From the NCBI RefSeq assembly GCF_963678635.1, contig NC_087063.1, forward strand, positions 75,785,617 through 75,849,616: a DNA stretch of 64,000 bases, read 5' to 3'. Both the position numbers and the translations under genes were made by a program. Below the pieces are notes generated by a model. It was not told where the DNA came from, searched no databases, and saw only the letters and a list, made by a program, of their open reading frames with translations. Shown here piece after piece: positions 20,761 to 32,326 of this stretch; position 1 is the stretch's first letter; every line of letters starts with the position of its first letter. The DNA comes from Symsagittifera roscoffensis (Eukaryota; Xenacoelomorpha; Acoela; Convolutidae).

Positions 20761-22000
20761 GTGGCCAGCTCCGACTACTTGTATACTCCCAGTTCGCCCC
20801 TTTTGGTCGGATGTAATCTTCCTCACAGCTCCCAATTTGGATTGGGGTCAAGAGGTGGGAATAGCGATAAGTGTGCAGATGGTGGTGAACGTGGATCCAG
20901 AGGTGTTGATAGTAGCTGGATCAAAAAACCACTTGTAGAGTAGGCGTTTATTGAATGCTCTCATCGACGGATCTACCCGAAGCTCGGAGGCTGTGGGGAG
21001 GCGGTCATGACACTCCTCTCTGCCATGACGGAGGTCGAAAAATTCGGCAATGTTTCGCGAGGCAACTGGTCAAGGTTATCTTCGTGCTGTCTCCTGGTTA
21101 TGCCTCGCTACCCAAACCCCTGCAGTTTGTGAAAGCCACGGTCGTCCCTGCAATATGGTCGGACATCTCAAATGCGATTCAAGGGTTTAAGGATCATAGC
21201 ACAGCGCGCATCGTGTTGGATGAGGGGTTGGGACTGGAGTTTTCCAACTTTGACCGACTGTTGAAAATGAGGCCAGGAAAGGGTGATGAACACCGACTAG
21301 TACAACGGTTAGCAAACAACGTGTGGTTGAGACAAACGGGCTACTTTAGAACGAAATGTGGTTTTGGTGAGGAGAAACGCCATCTCAACTGACGAACACT
21401 TGAAGGCTGTGGCCTTGAGATCAAAGCCTCACACAAACCCGTGGTTGTATCTGCCACCTCGGCTGTGCACGTTGGGGCAAGATGCCTTTGATTATGCTCC
21501 TGCGGTGGTGAAAGAGATCCACCAGTATTTGAAGAAGATATTGGGCGCAAAAGATCAGGCGGAAGCGACGATGTTGCAACTGATGCAGCAAATCAACACG
21601 ATGTCCTTGGACCGTTTCCAAGCGGACGTGCTGGCCACGAAGGCTGAATATGAGAGGTTCGATGCTATCCTCGCGGGGATCGGCTTGGGGTGGTCACCCG
21701 CGTTTATCAGCAGTTGCTACCCTAGGGCATCGAGAAACATGATAGCCAACTTCGTGAATGACATCAGGAAGTTATACACTGACCTGGTGCTGGCACTGTA
21801 CTCGGCCTTCGGACACGAGAGCCTCGAGAAGGGTTTTGTGGTGCTTTTCACGCAGGAATTAGCTGATCTCCGCCTGGATGGTCTGCTTACATTGATTGTG
21901 ATGACCCAGGGTCGTTTGGGAGACTTGTCTGTTTTGCTGAGATACTCCGAGCAAGCTGCAAGAACCGAGGAGAGAATTTGATGCCCCAGATGGGAGACAG
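20761..22000 (+). pseudogene. GE1 tail ORF C, unknown conserved protein
   Basis: The region runs through three frames. The first part (20770-20940), read in its best frame, gives FWSDVIFLTAPNLDWGQEV and LIVAGSKNHL, which resembles a hydrolase G-S-N-D-type block. The middle (20955-21392) has VIFVLSPGYASLPKPLQFV. The last part (21358-21981) is a helical protein of about 207 residues with the segment LDGLLTLIVMTQGRLGDLSV. All three pieces match GE2 at 45930-47361 in order. No named family is recognised; the predicted protein is globular and lacks transmembrane segments. Confidence 0.65.
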
Positions 22001-22740
22001 CCCCCTACTGAACGATTGGAGGACTTTGCTTTTTGAGTACCTGCTGAAGCAACAGAAGTTCAACCGGGGAAGATAAACCGGTCTTCGACAGAAATGAGGT
22101 CAAGAAGTGAGGGGGAGCTCCTGTTGACTGAACTAGTCCTGATGATGCGGATCGATCCGCTAGCACTGATCTTTGGGTTGAGAGAATGCGTCACCGTGGT
22201 CAACGGAACTATAGTGGCACTTGTGATCCCGGACGTACAGGTGGAGGCGTATAGACATTCTGATCTGTATGTTAACCTTGTGTCAGTAATGTATTGTTCC
22301 GTGCTGAACTGGGTGAAACAGAGGGAGTTACGAGGACTGGCGAGTGATAATCGATTGTTCGGGAGGATAGCGGAGCCTGGCTGGGGAGGTGATAGACCTG
22401 AACAACAGCTTTAAGTGCAGGATGAGTGGAGAGAGCCTCTCGATTGTCCAGTTTAACCCCAAACTCACGACCAACCATCAGGGTACGAAAGACGCTGTCA
22501 AAATCCCGACCTGGTCGCAGACCTACGCCCACTTGAAAGAGAATCAGGACACGTGGTTGGCGGGCTCAGATTCGCTGCCAGATAGAGGATGTTGTTGGGA
22601 GTGACTAGTCCGGTCCTGGCATCTAGGATTGGAGCAGCGCAAGACGTTGAGGAAAAGAGCGAAGGAATAGAGCCGCGTTTCATCAGTTGGAACGCTGCCG
22701 CCCTGCAAACGTTTGATTTTACCTTTCCTGACTTATGAGT
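22001..22740 (+). pseudogene. GE1 tail ORF D, unknown
   Basis: 22094-22414 reads MMRIDPLALIFGLRECVTVV and LNWVKQRELRGLASDNRLF. After a frame change, 22389-22740 reads LNNSFKCRMSGESL and, in a further frame, RMLLGVTSPVLASRI. GE2 carries the same series at 45119-45755 (MRTDPLALAREFSKF, LNWCEHNVLRELM, RKMLLGADSIVHTSRL). The function is not recognised. The collinear match shows it was one coding region now broken by at least two frameshifts. Confidence 0.62.
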
Positions 22741-23122
22741 GGGAGGTAGATTAAGGCCATAACCATCCAGGAACCTGGATGTATCGGCAGCTCATTGGAA
22801 CGATGTGTATGCTCCAGCTGACGACAAGTCCAGGCTGAAATGGCCCAGACGAGAAGCGAGCAATGATGATGGAAGTGAGCAGAGGGACCAGAGGAGGCAT
22901 TTATCTGACAATAGATGGAGTGGCTCCGCATGGTGAGGAGCCCGTGGAAATTGTTATTAATGACCAAGTGTTTTACCTGATGACCTGATGACCTGATGAT
23001 ACCGGCTCGGCCGGATTCAGGAGTCGATATGCGCCAAGGCCCTCTGGGCCTAGAAGACCAGACGGAATAAAAAAAAAATCAAGGGAAGGGTGATCGGATG
23101 GAGGGCAAGGGCAACAGAGTGA
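22741..23122 (+). pseudogene. GE1 tail ORF E remnant
   Basis: A short coding remnant, MMEVSRGTRGGIYLTIDGVA (about 22863-22922), ends at a TGA near 22986. It sits where GE2 has the N-terminal part of a 135-codon acidic protein (44715-45122), but the sequence match is weak. A short ACCTGATG tandem repeat follows at about 22975-23000. The rest of the interval is degenerate. Confidence 0.45.
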
Positions 23123-24240
23123 GTGAGTTCGACCTGGGTGCCTTGGAGAGATACTTCCCTGGAGTATGACTTCAATGAAGCGGAAGGAGGTGGGGCGAAT
23201 GAAACGCTAGTGCTGGTGACACCGTCATCGTTTATGTCTCCCATTAAGGAGCCCCCGGCTAGTCTTTTGCCTGTGGAGTCTATGTCCCTGGTTGAAGCAC
23301 ACCAGAGGAGGGGCGAGTCCAAGCTGCTCAGTGATTACCCTCGCAGGCGGAAGATCGATGGGTCCATGCGAGTGGCGTTCCTGGCATGTTGCCAGAACAA
23401 GAATGGATCACACCAAAGCGAGTGGAGAGAAAAACACTAATGGAGAGTACTTGGAGCATAATCCGGAGATACGACAATCAGTCCGTGATGAGAGTGGGAT
23501 TAAACCAACCCATCATGCGTGAAACAATAGAAAATATGGTGGATTCCACTGAATCTGACGGTCTGACCGAGTCATTCACGGAGGAAAGTGCTGAGGAGCG
23601 CCCGATTAAGCGAGATCAACCCATCAGAAGAACCAAGGAAGGACTGAAAAAGTATAAGTCTATGGTGAGAAAACTGAAGTAGAGAGTGGATGATAAGGTG
23701 ACCAACCCGAAAGTCGTGAGGTCGAAAGCCGCTACAGTTGTGATGTCGCTGGAGAAAGTGTCCTGTCCGAACCAAATTGAACAAGGGGATGGTGCAAGGC
23801 ATGGCGGCTGGGAGAAGGAGAATCAGGTGCCAACGATGTTCCTGTTCGGACTGATTTCTACGGCTTCGAAAGCAAAGAAGAGCGATAGGACCTTGGCTGA
23901 CACCAGACTAGAGGTGGAAGTCATCAGCCATTGTGGATCTGGTGGGTTGGAAGACTATAAACTATCGCGCGCGAACATGGCAAAGATGAAGTTGGTGGGA
24001 CAGAAGTCGTACTGCTGTGCCAGAGTCAGTCCATATGGGCGATCCTGCTAGTGGCTATATGGAAATGGTGCAGGCAAGAAATTCGCGAGGGGCTCCTGAT
24101 GGCCTGGAATGATAAGCAAGCCATGCAGTAGCACTTGAAGGAGCTGGAGACGGGGTCTAGCCCGAAGAGGAAGGAATACAGCACTGTGATATCATCGGAG
24201 GCAACGAGAATGGTTTGGAGCTTTTGAATTAGACTTCCTG
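23123..24240 (+). pseudogene. GE1 tail ORF F, basic/acidic unknown protein, fragmented
   Basis: Overlapping frames give SMSLVEAHQRRGESKLLSDY, then PRRRKIDGSMRVAFL, RVGLNQPIMRETIENMVDST, a lysine/arginine-rich segment with KSMVRKLK, and near 24060-24200 a helical segment (MEMVQARNSRG). GE2 has the same order at 43473-44617: PRRRRKERAARVPFL, RTGLNRPLMLEILDNLDE, and MEMIEYRNSARGYL. Function unknown. The strong charge and low complexity suggest a nucleic-acid- or scaffold-binding protein, but this is a guess. Confidence 0.58.
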
Positions 24241-24589
24241 TAGGATAGCACTACAGAAGTATTTCGACGAAACCATGCGTACTTCCTCATCATTAATAGC
24301 GTACATGGCCAATCCTTCTGTCCGGACTGAATTACAAGTGAGACTTGTGTGGTGCTTTGTTGGAATAAGAAAATGGGGTATGAAGCCACCATCGAGACGC
24401 AGGCCAGAGAACAGCAACTGGAACTGATGGGAGCTTCAGAAGTGCTGATCGTCAGGGACGATTCTGCGATAACATGGGCACCTGGATTAATTGACATGGA
24501 TAGCTACCGGAGATTGGAGGAAGTCAGAAGAAGTTCCAAAAAAGAACTGACAATCACGAGGAAGTTGTTGGAGAAAGTTCGGAGTTCGG
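24241..24589 (+). pseudogene. GE1 tail ORF G, cut by the assembly gap
   Basis: An open frame from 24349 reads into the run of N (MGYEATIETQAREQQLELMG, then SYRRLEEVRRSSKKEL). It is helical and charged. I could not align it securely to the corresponding part of GE2 (41570-43472), so its identity as a tail ORF rests on position. Confidence 0.4.
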
Positions 24590-24789
24590 NNNNNNNNNNN
24601 NNNNNNNNNNNNNNNNNNNNNNNNNNNNNNNNNNNNNNNNNNNNNNNNNNNNNNNNNNNNNNNNNNNNNNNNNNNNNNNNNNNNNNNNNNNNNNNNNNNN
24701 NNNNNNNNNNNNNNNNNNNNNNNNNNNNNNNNNNNNNNNNNNNNNNNNNNNNNNNNNNNNNNNNNNNNNNNNNNNNNNNNNNNNNNNNN
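24590..24789. other. assembly gap, 200 N
   Basis: Exactly 200 unresolved bases, the size of a conventional placeholder. The true distance between the end of GE1 and the BEL/Pao sequence is unknown, and the 3' end of GE1 is hidden here. Confidence 0.98.
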
Positions 24790-24986
24790 CTTACTTAGAA
24801 CCATCCGATAACCCATAAATTGTCAACAGCGCATTCACATTTTTACCGTATGCACAACTAGCAGCCTTTTAATGCACCAGCCTGCACTGTAAGTAACATG
24901 CCTGTTTGGGCCAATTTGGTTAAATCAGCATGTGGTTGAACCCGCAAACTCCTGTAATGAAACCCCATTAGAACGCCAATGCGAAT

Positions 24987-26010
24987 GTGTTTTCCTTGGC
25001 CACTCCGATTGGTTGTACTTCAAGTGGAATTATGCCGTATACCAGTGATGATACCGTATATTACAATCCTCAAGCTGATCTCCAAAGTACAAACCCCGCT
25101 TACCAAAGGTTCTCTAACCCTCTTATTGGTTCGTCATACAAACATCCGGTAGAGCAACCGACTCTGGCTCGTGAACTATCTAAATTGAAGAAAAGTAACT
25201 GGAGAGACTGACTCCAGGAATTGAATTTAAGTCTGGCACGATTAATTTGTACAATTTACCTCAACCATTGATCCCGACCTTCTGAGTGATGACGAAAAAC
25301 TAACTTACTTAAAGACGCTTGTAACGCAAAAAGCCAAAGCAACAATAGTCGAATTCAGTTATAGTAGAGTCATACGATTGCTACATTGCAGAGAAACTTT
25401 GGCCAGTCTCTTACCTTTGTTGGGGGCCTATTTGGATAAGTAAGCCAATTTTCCTCCCTCAAAATCCGGTTCAGAGAATGAAATCAGTTTCTCCTCCGCC
25501 ATTTAGGGACTGGTTGTAGTTTTTTGATTTGTCGTCTTTTCATGATGACGTCAAAAGCGTGAACTTTCTGAATCGAGATGTCGGCTAGCTGCCGCCAAAC
25601 TTGAAAGAAGTCTGATCAATGCATACCATTAGACACAATTGGAAGCGTTCCAGCCTCTTCAATAATTGGTAAAAGTGAAAACGGAGGGCAACGAAAGATA
25701 GCGCTCTCTTGGATCTAGGGCTACAATGGAAGAAACAGTTGAACAAAAAAACAACCAAAGTACATGATAAAAGCACTAGCGATTACAAAAGCAACCATTT
25801 TTATCTGCCGTGCTTGCTGCTCTTTGGTCTTGCGCTGCGTTCCAAGAAAAGAATGCCACTGAGCGAGCCAAGTTTGTAGCTGAGCTAAAATTTTGCTTCG
25901 AATGCCTCAATGGTAAGTAGAGCTTCCTTAATTGCACGAAGGCAAAGAAAATTCCAGAACAGGACTGTTAGAGCATGCGCAACGTCGTTCTTCACGATGC
26001 TTAAATTTTT
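24987..26010 (+). pseudogene. BEL/Pao gag remnant
   Basis: The frame at 24987-25211 is followed by a gag helix region read in another frame (TTIDPDLLSDDEKLTYLKTL at about 25255-25315, then KATIVEFSYSRVI). This matches the general gag pattern of BEL elements. Near 25860-26000 a Cys-rich segment reads KFCFECLNGK, then a stop, then NCTKAKKIPEQDC, corresponding to the nucleocapsid knuckle region. Many stops interrupt it. Confidence 0.65.
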
Positions 26011-26129
26011 TTTACCATTGGAAAATCATCAAGTAGACACAATGAATCTGAGCATGAAGATGTTAATCAAGTTTCCATTCATGCCGCTGTGGGGTAGGAA
26101 AATCACAAAGAATTACCAAAAAGACTGTT

Positions 26130-27770
26130 GCCAATTGTAGCAATTGGCTGATTTTCGCAGACCACCAGTCGCAAGACTTCGGTTCTATTCGACGGAGCAA
26201 CTACACATTCATGGGTACCCAGCATCTTAAAACTAGTTGGTGAGCCAGTCCACTTATCAATCAATGGTTTCAATGCCGTTAAGCTCATCAAAAGCCAGCG
26301 AGTCAAATTCAATGTCGTAGGTGAAAGACAACATTCACATTGGTACAGAATGTATCAATATACCTGAATTGCAGGATAAACATTCTCAATTAGCTCCTAT
26401 TAATCCTTTAGAGTGCAACTATGAAGATGTACAAGTTATCATAGGACAGGAGTACTACCTTGTCTTTCGTCCGATCGATCTTCTCCTAGGAGAAGACTCT
26501 AAACTGCAATGTTCCATCCGCCTACTGATACGTGGGGTCATTAGTGGTCCGTTATCTCCCTCGGCCGGCTTAAGTTCTTCGTGCTTCAAGTGTGTTGATG
26601 AAGATTCTCCTTTAGCCAACCAGATGATGTCCTGTTGTGAATTGGAATCTTCTTGAGCCTTTAAACAAGTCAATGCCTGATCACCGTGGATAAACGCGCT
26701 TCATCCATCCCAAAATCCGAAACATTCAGTGATGTGAAAGAAACCTCGTGCCAAGCTTTGGTTGATAACAATGTCAGCCCACCTAATGATTATCATTCAT
26801 CGCTGGCTCATTTTAAATTTTTGGAGCGAAGGTTATGTAAAGACCCAGAGCTGTGCGAAGATACGCAAATACAATAAGGGAGGACATCAAGAAAGGTCAT
26901 GTTGATACCATCGAGCCGCATGATTCACGTTCGCGGACCGATCACGAGTGGTATCTTTTGCACCACCCAGTTATAAATCCAAAAGAGTCGGGTAAGGTTC
27001 GCCGAGTCAATAATCAAGCTGCTATGTTTCATGGCACATCTTTAAATATATACCTGTTGGTGGGCCCAGAAATACTCCAAAGCCTGATATCGGTACTTAG
27101 CACAAGAACGCCGTCTAATCGGATACAATCGGCATGTTTCTCCATGAAGGAACACTTGACCAAAATCAATCTTCGCTTCGTTTTTTGTGGCGGTAATATC
27201 CCACATTGGATGTGGTAGTCCATCAATTCACTCACCATAAAGGGCTAACGTGACTCGCTGCCATGCTCGAATTACACTTTGTAAAAAACAGCAAATGATA
27301 ACAGGTCCTTTTACCCAGAAGCAGCATAAGTAGTTTCCGAAAAGATTTATATGGAAGACTAATTGGATTCGATCGGAAATAGCGAGCAAGCAGTTATCTT
27401 TAGTCGGGGTTGTGTCAAAGTGCTTAAATTAACTGGCTTTGTTTTGACTAAGTCTGCCAGTACAGTTGAAAAAGTAACATACGCAATGATCCCTGAAGTC
27501 AATGAGACATTTTCATCGGTTAAGGAAATATTTTACGCTGAACAATTCTCGCACGTCTTAGGTCTTAAATGGCATCATGCAAAGGACGCTTTGTTTGTGA
27601 GCCGACGTGTTGATCGCGCTCTCACTAAAACGATAACTCAACGAACCTTTTTAAGTTTTGTAGCTTCAGTTTTTGACCCTTTTGGGTTAGTAGGCACGTA
27701 CGCAGTAGGGGCTCATCTTTACTTGAGACATTTGGCAATTACGTGGCCAAAAATGGTATGTTGACTTACC
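26130..27770 (+). pseudogene. BEL/Pao protease and reverse transcriptase, catalytic box mutated
   Basis: A protease-like segment (SVLFDGATTHSWVPSILKL, about 26180-26235) is followed by ECNYEDVQVIIGQEY (26410-26455), the usual end of the BEL protease domain. The RT begins near 26745 with NVSPPNDYHSSLAHFKFLER and continues with TIREDIKKGHVDTIEP, EWYLLHHPVINP and GKVRRV. The catalytic YxDD box reads Y-M-E-D followed at once by a stop (27348-27362). The thumb region (27480-27764) is well preserved: SHVLGLKWHHAKDALFV and SVFDPFGLVGTYAVGAHLYL. An RT with this box could not polymerise DNA. Confidence 0.82.
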
Positions 27771-27849
27771 AGAATGTATTAGATAAAAATTTCTCTCCGG
27801 GTTCTCTCTATTAGGTCAACTGATATTTCCTCGCAATTACTTCACAGAA

Positions 27850-29616
27850 CCTGTAGATCATATCGAGCATCACATATGTGGTGATAGCTCGTTGAATTTT
27901 TCTGTGCCATTGGGTTTTCGCACGCGCAATTTATGAGCTTGCATAAAGCTGAAGTCGTTTTTGTGTACAGTAAAGCGCCTGTTGCGCTAATGAAAGCGTT
28001 GTTAAAAAGCGTTTTCTTTAAGCTACTCTACTTGCCACATGGTTCGAAATCTAAGTTTTAAAGGCGTTTTGGCTAAAGTGAACATATCTTTTTGTGGATA
28101 GATAGCACCACCGCGTTGCAGTGGCTTAATTCTAAGTATAAGTTACCTTTCTTCGTCGGAACGCGCATCAGCCAAACACTCGAGTCTACCATCATTGAAA
28201 AATGGCACCAAGTCTTGTGCGGCGATAATCCAGCTGATACCACTGCACGGGGGATTTTTTTGAAAGCCCTCACAGATAGCAGCTGGGCTATTGGGTCAAG
28301 CAATCTAAGAACTACGGTTGGCCATTTAAAGCCAATCAAGAGGTGATCAATAAAATTCAGTTAAAGGGTCATTATTGCGATGGATCAATCAAATCTCCGG
28401 ATCATGGATTTAACAGGGAAAAGTTGGCGTCTTTTACAAGGTTATAACGAACCAATGCTTTATGTTAAGGCTGCTGATGTCACATGCACAATCTTGCTGT
28501 ACCACCTTTGAGATCTTAGGCTGGATATTGCGAATAAGAAGCTTATACAATTTGCCCAACTTGTGTGAATTACGCCGAAATGGAATTATCACCTCTGATG
28601 GAGCAATAGCAAGATTGCTACGTACCACCGTTCTAGGGTCCGGCTGATATCTTTCATGGTCGCACCGATTAAGGCCAACTAACCTGTCAAACGCCTCGGG
28701 TATAAGCAGCCAATTTTTACCTCCACAGGCGTGGACATATTCGGACCATATTACGTTCTCATTCGAAAGAGAATTGAGAAAAGATGGGGTTTCATTTTCA
28801 CTTGCTCTATTATCTGGGCTGTACTACTCGAGGTTGTGCCATCACTTGACACCAGCTCGTGTGGGCATCGAGCATTTCATCGCGCGCAGTGGTACATCCA
28901 GCACTTTTTGGTCGGATAACGGAACCAACTGTTGGTGCAGAAAAAGAACTTCTTGCTTGTATCAAGAACTGGAACAATGGCTCCAACCGTCTTTGCACTT
29001 TATAGAATAACTTGGAAGTTTTACTCTCCTAGTGCACCACAACATGGCGGCTCCTGGGAGCGTCTCGTCCGTTTGTACTCCACGATATAGTAGGCAGTAG
29101 GCGTGTGACAGAAGAATTGTTAGGAACAACACTCTGTTTAGTTGAGCAGGCTTTAAATGATAGACCAATTCTTCCGGTAAGTACCGATTCGCGGGATTTA
29201 GAAGCTTTAATCCCAACAGTCTTCTGCTCGGGGAGTATTTTTTGCAAGCTCTCCTTCGCTCTTTCCTTGGAAAATTTGAATAAGAAAAGGTTATCATAAG
29301 AAAAGGTACGTACCAGCGCAGTCGTACTCTGACGGTCTCGTTCCTTTCACTCGTTTTCAAACAAGAAGTTGTCCCTTTACTTAACAAGCCTGCAAAATGG
29401 AAAACCAAAACTGACGTTGTTCTAAAAGCGAGTGATATCGTATGGGTGATTAAACGCGAAAGCCCGCGAGTATATTACCCTCTCGCTCCCGCTGTCAAGC
29501 TTAACTACGGCAATGAAGGATGCGCACGCACCGCCCTCATTAAGACAGCCACAGGCAAATTTACAAGACCGACCGTCTTTGCTTTGGGAGCAGAGGATGT
29601 TGCAGCGCAAAAATAA
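27850..29616 (+). pseudogene. BEL/Pao RNase H, integrase and C-terminal domain
   Basis: RNase H residues are seen in WIDSTTALQWLNSKYKLPFF (28093-28152) and GDNPADTTARG. Integrase follows. The first Asp block is VDIFGPYYVLIRKR (about 28728), the second SDNGTN (28914-28931), and the Glu block HGGSWERLVR (about 29043), the last in another frame. The C-terminal BEL domain (29402-29616) is open and well preserved: WKTKTDVVLKASDIVWVI, YYPLAPAVKLNYGNEGCART and IKTATGKFTRPTV. It ends at a TAA at 29614-29616. All three integrase acidic residues remain but lie in different frames. Confidence 0.82.
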
Positions 29617-31446
29617 ATGCATCTAATAAATCAAAAGTGAGAACGAATACAAGAGTGAAAAGCTTCTACACTAAGAAGACTATAGCCTAACGTATATGAA
29701 AACAGTCAAACTGCCGGTCAACCTGTCTCGAATCCCCCGTACACTAATCTTAATTCATGTACACTCGAGGGGCTAAAAACCCAATAGACCTTTTTTACAG
29801 TTTTTTCTCTCTGATACGGTTCAGACTTGATTAAGTCTGACCTCTAAAAAAGATCAATTTGTCTCAAGGGCAAATACCAGTGTTTTTTGAGCTTGCTTTG
29901 TTTTTGCATGTTATGATAGGTTAAAATGTTCAAATTTGACTTTTTTCTGAGCTATTTAACCAAAAACATCTCCTAATAGACAACGGATTTGGATTCAATC
30001 AGTTTACAATTTGAGTATATAAAAAAATCTGGTCATATATATTTACATTTATGTGGGTGTGTATATAAACATATAAAATTTTCATGCTAATTTTCTCGCG
30101 GTAGCCTAAAATCAATGGTCAAAATCTCTTTAATTGTCTTTTTAATTGCAGAAAGTTTGTTTTTACAGTTGCCGGGTTATTGACAGAAGCTCAGGTTATC
30201 AGTTCCAGTATTTTTTCTGTTGCAGAAAAGCATTCGAGTGACTTACTGGACAGCTAGAATTGAGATTCTCTCCAATGAATTGACCCAGTTTTCCATAACT
30301 TCTCAAAATTACAAAAATGCTTGTGTTATCTGTCTACCTGAAATCTGAACTAATTACATTGCTGTTGTTACAGAGTTGTTACGATGTCTTGAACTACTGA
30401 ATGTAATTACCTGATACTTCTTTGTCTAATAATTGTTGATAACACCTCATTTTTACTTTGATTCATCTGAGATGAATCAATTGCATACTATCTACGTTAT
30501 CTATTCGGAAAGAAACAGATTCAAAACAATTTTTCATCCACCTTTATTAGTTCTTTTGAAGGCTTTTGATTCTCATCTTTTCTTGTTAAAAAAAACTACA
30601 AAGTCTAGTTTTTTAAACGATTAGAATTGCAATGGTACAATTTTATTTCATGAACGAATCCAAACGAGAGCGAAAGTTGGAGAATTTTTTCCAAACGGAT
30701 CAAAATCAAATGAGTTGTGCCACAAAGTGCTATTTCTTTAATTTTAGTAATTTTTACATGACAATGATTTTTAAAATTGATAATATGACAATTGTACTTT
30801 AATCAAGAGACGGTCTAGAAAAATTACAAAATTGGTAAGAGGTTTGTACCTTATTTTTTGTTTAAAAAACAGTAAACTTTGAGTGCATCAGAAGCAGCAT
30901 ACCATTTAATGAGCAAAAAATTTAGAAACAGATTGTTTTTTTTCCTGAAAGTTTTTTATGTTGTAGAGAAATCTGAATGCAATTTTTGCGCCTAATTTTT
31001 TATTTTCCTTTGTGATTTCAAGGGCTTGACTAATTAAAACGATAGATAAAAGTGGTCCATAACTTCCCGCATCATCTTGAGTTGACTTACTTCACTGTCT
31101 AGTATTGTCACAATTAGATTCTACAGATAGTTTTTTCCGCAGCGAATTAACGCAAGTCTAATGCTGTCTCTAGAAAAAAATTAATTGGACTTTGAAAAAA
31201 TTGTTTTTGAGATTGAAAATAAAAACATGTGCTACTCTGACTAAAGGCAAGTCAGTTTTTGGAATTGAAAACTTACTTGAACGGAAAAATATTTCATATT
31301 GACATCAAAATATCACTATTAAAAGAAAAATTTGTCCGAATGTTTGTCTCAAAATTAACCATCATACATGGCAAACGTTCTTCGTCATTTATTACGCAAG
31401 TGCTTCTCTTAAAAAGACTTTTTGTTTCACTTGACAGCCATGAAAT
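29617..31446. other. AT-rich spacer
   Basis: No gene or recognisable element in 1.8 kb. Short frames near 30433 and 31259 are T/A-rich, without homology that I can see. A BEL 3' LTR could lie in the first few hundred bases but cannot be confirmed, because no 5' partner is available. Confidence 0.5.
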
Positions 31447-32326
31447 TGTAACACACGCTCGGAGTTTCATACCTACGGAAGAGAAGCTAGGTTATAAAAC
31501 GACTGGCTAGCGTCTAAAAACAACTTCCCGTGATTTTAACCGTCTCTACCAAAGCCAGTTCATTGTGTGGTTTTAGTAACATCGGGTCGACGAGGTCGCT
31601 ACAACCTAAAGGCTACCGGCCAAATTAACTAAGTTACATGCAAAACAGTACTCTCATGACTGGGTCTCAGTATCCCCAGACCACGAGGTCACTCCTAAAA
31701 ACAGGAAAACTACTTAATTATCATAACACTATTTTTTTTGTCCAGTAGATAAAATCATCATATCCATCGGAGATGGACCAACTCTTGCCCCCACTCCTAG
31801 CTTCTCAGACTCTGAAAATGAACCTGATGTTAACTTTGTTCAAAATAAAACATTTTGAGAATCTAAAAGTTGTTCGAACCAATGTTTACAGTTCTTATCC
31901 GAGACCCTTCCGGATTCTTGTATCCGGTTAAGAGCTGTCTTCTTAACGACCAGGAAGGGCAGTGAAATTCTCCCGTTAGACCTCCTGATTCTTGGAAATT
32001 GCTCAGTAACGATTTAGCTGTACAGTCGATAGAACTAGGAGCGCTCTTCTCCGAAAATTGATGAATACAATTTCTGTCTTTCGCTAGATTTCTCACACGT
32101 CTTGATTTTCGCGGTTTCAGCTGTCGCTTGAAATGGAAAAGTTCCGTCATACGCGCCCCTGAATCGAAAATTTAAAAATAATCAGGTCAATCCAAATTGA
32201 ACCCTCCGAGTTCTTCCATTTTTGCAAATAAAACCGTTGATCGTCCAACTCAACAGATCGAACGCCAAAAAACTGCTCCAGTTACAATCCTTTGTTAACA
32301 TGCATTTTCAGGTCATTCTGGTCAAA
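31447..32326 (+). mobile_element. TGTRACATTCG-TIR DNA element, copy A (diverged)
   Basis: Internal blocks match copy B at 37349: AAAACGACTGGCTAGCGTC, ACCGTCTCTACCAAA-CCAGT, ACTGGGTCTCAGTATCC and CAGACCACGAGGTCACTCC. The left end (TGTAACACACG) and right end (CATTCTGGTC) are eroded forms of the family's inverted repeats. No coding capacity is seen, so it is a non-autonomous element. It lies in the same orientation as the other copies. Confidence 0.72.

Larger units (their letters stand above)
9640..24589 (+). mobile_element. giant Ty3/gypsy-like element GE1 with long 3' ORF tail
   Basis: The order along the + strand is leader, gag with zinc knuckle, protease, RNase H, integrase and C-terminal tail, then ORFs A to G, ending at the assembly gap. 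The same order is found inverted at 41557-56440 (GE2), which shows the downstream ORFs are part of the element. Homology between the copies starts near 9640 at a TTCGCGA motif. I could not find a long terminal repeat pair: the 3' end is hidden by the gap, and the 3' end of GE2 carries a LINE insertion. Every ORF is broken by frameshifts or stops and the reverse-transcriptase core is deleted, so the copy is inactive. Confidence 0.82.
24790..29616 (+). mobile_element. BEL/Pao LTR retroelement, heavily decayed
   Basis: Remnants occur in the order typical of BEL/Pao: gag with zinc-knuckle-like Cys motifs, protease, reverse transcriptase, RNase H, integrase, and the C-terminal domain that ends many BEL polyproteins. 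Dozens of stops and frameshifts are present. No LTRs were identified: the 5' side abuts the assembly gap and the 3' side runs into AT-rich spacer. BEL/Pao is restricted to metazoans, which is the main reason for assigning the window to an animal. Confidence 0.85.
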
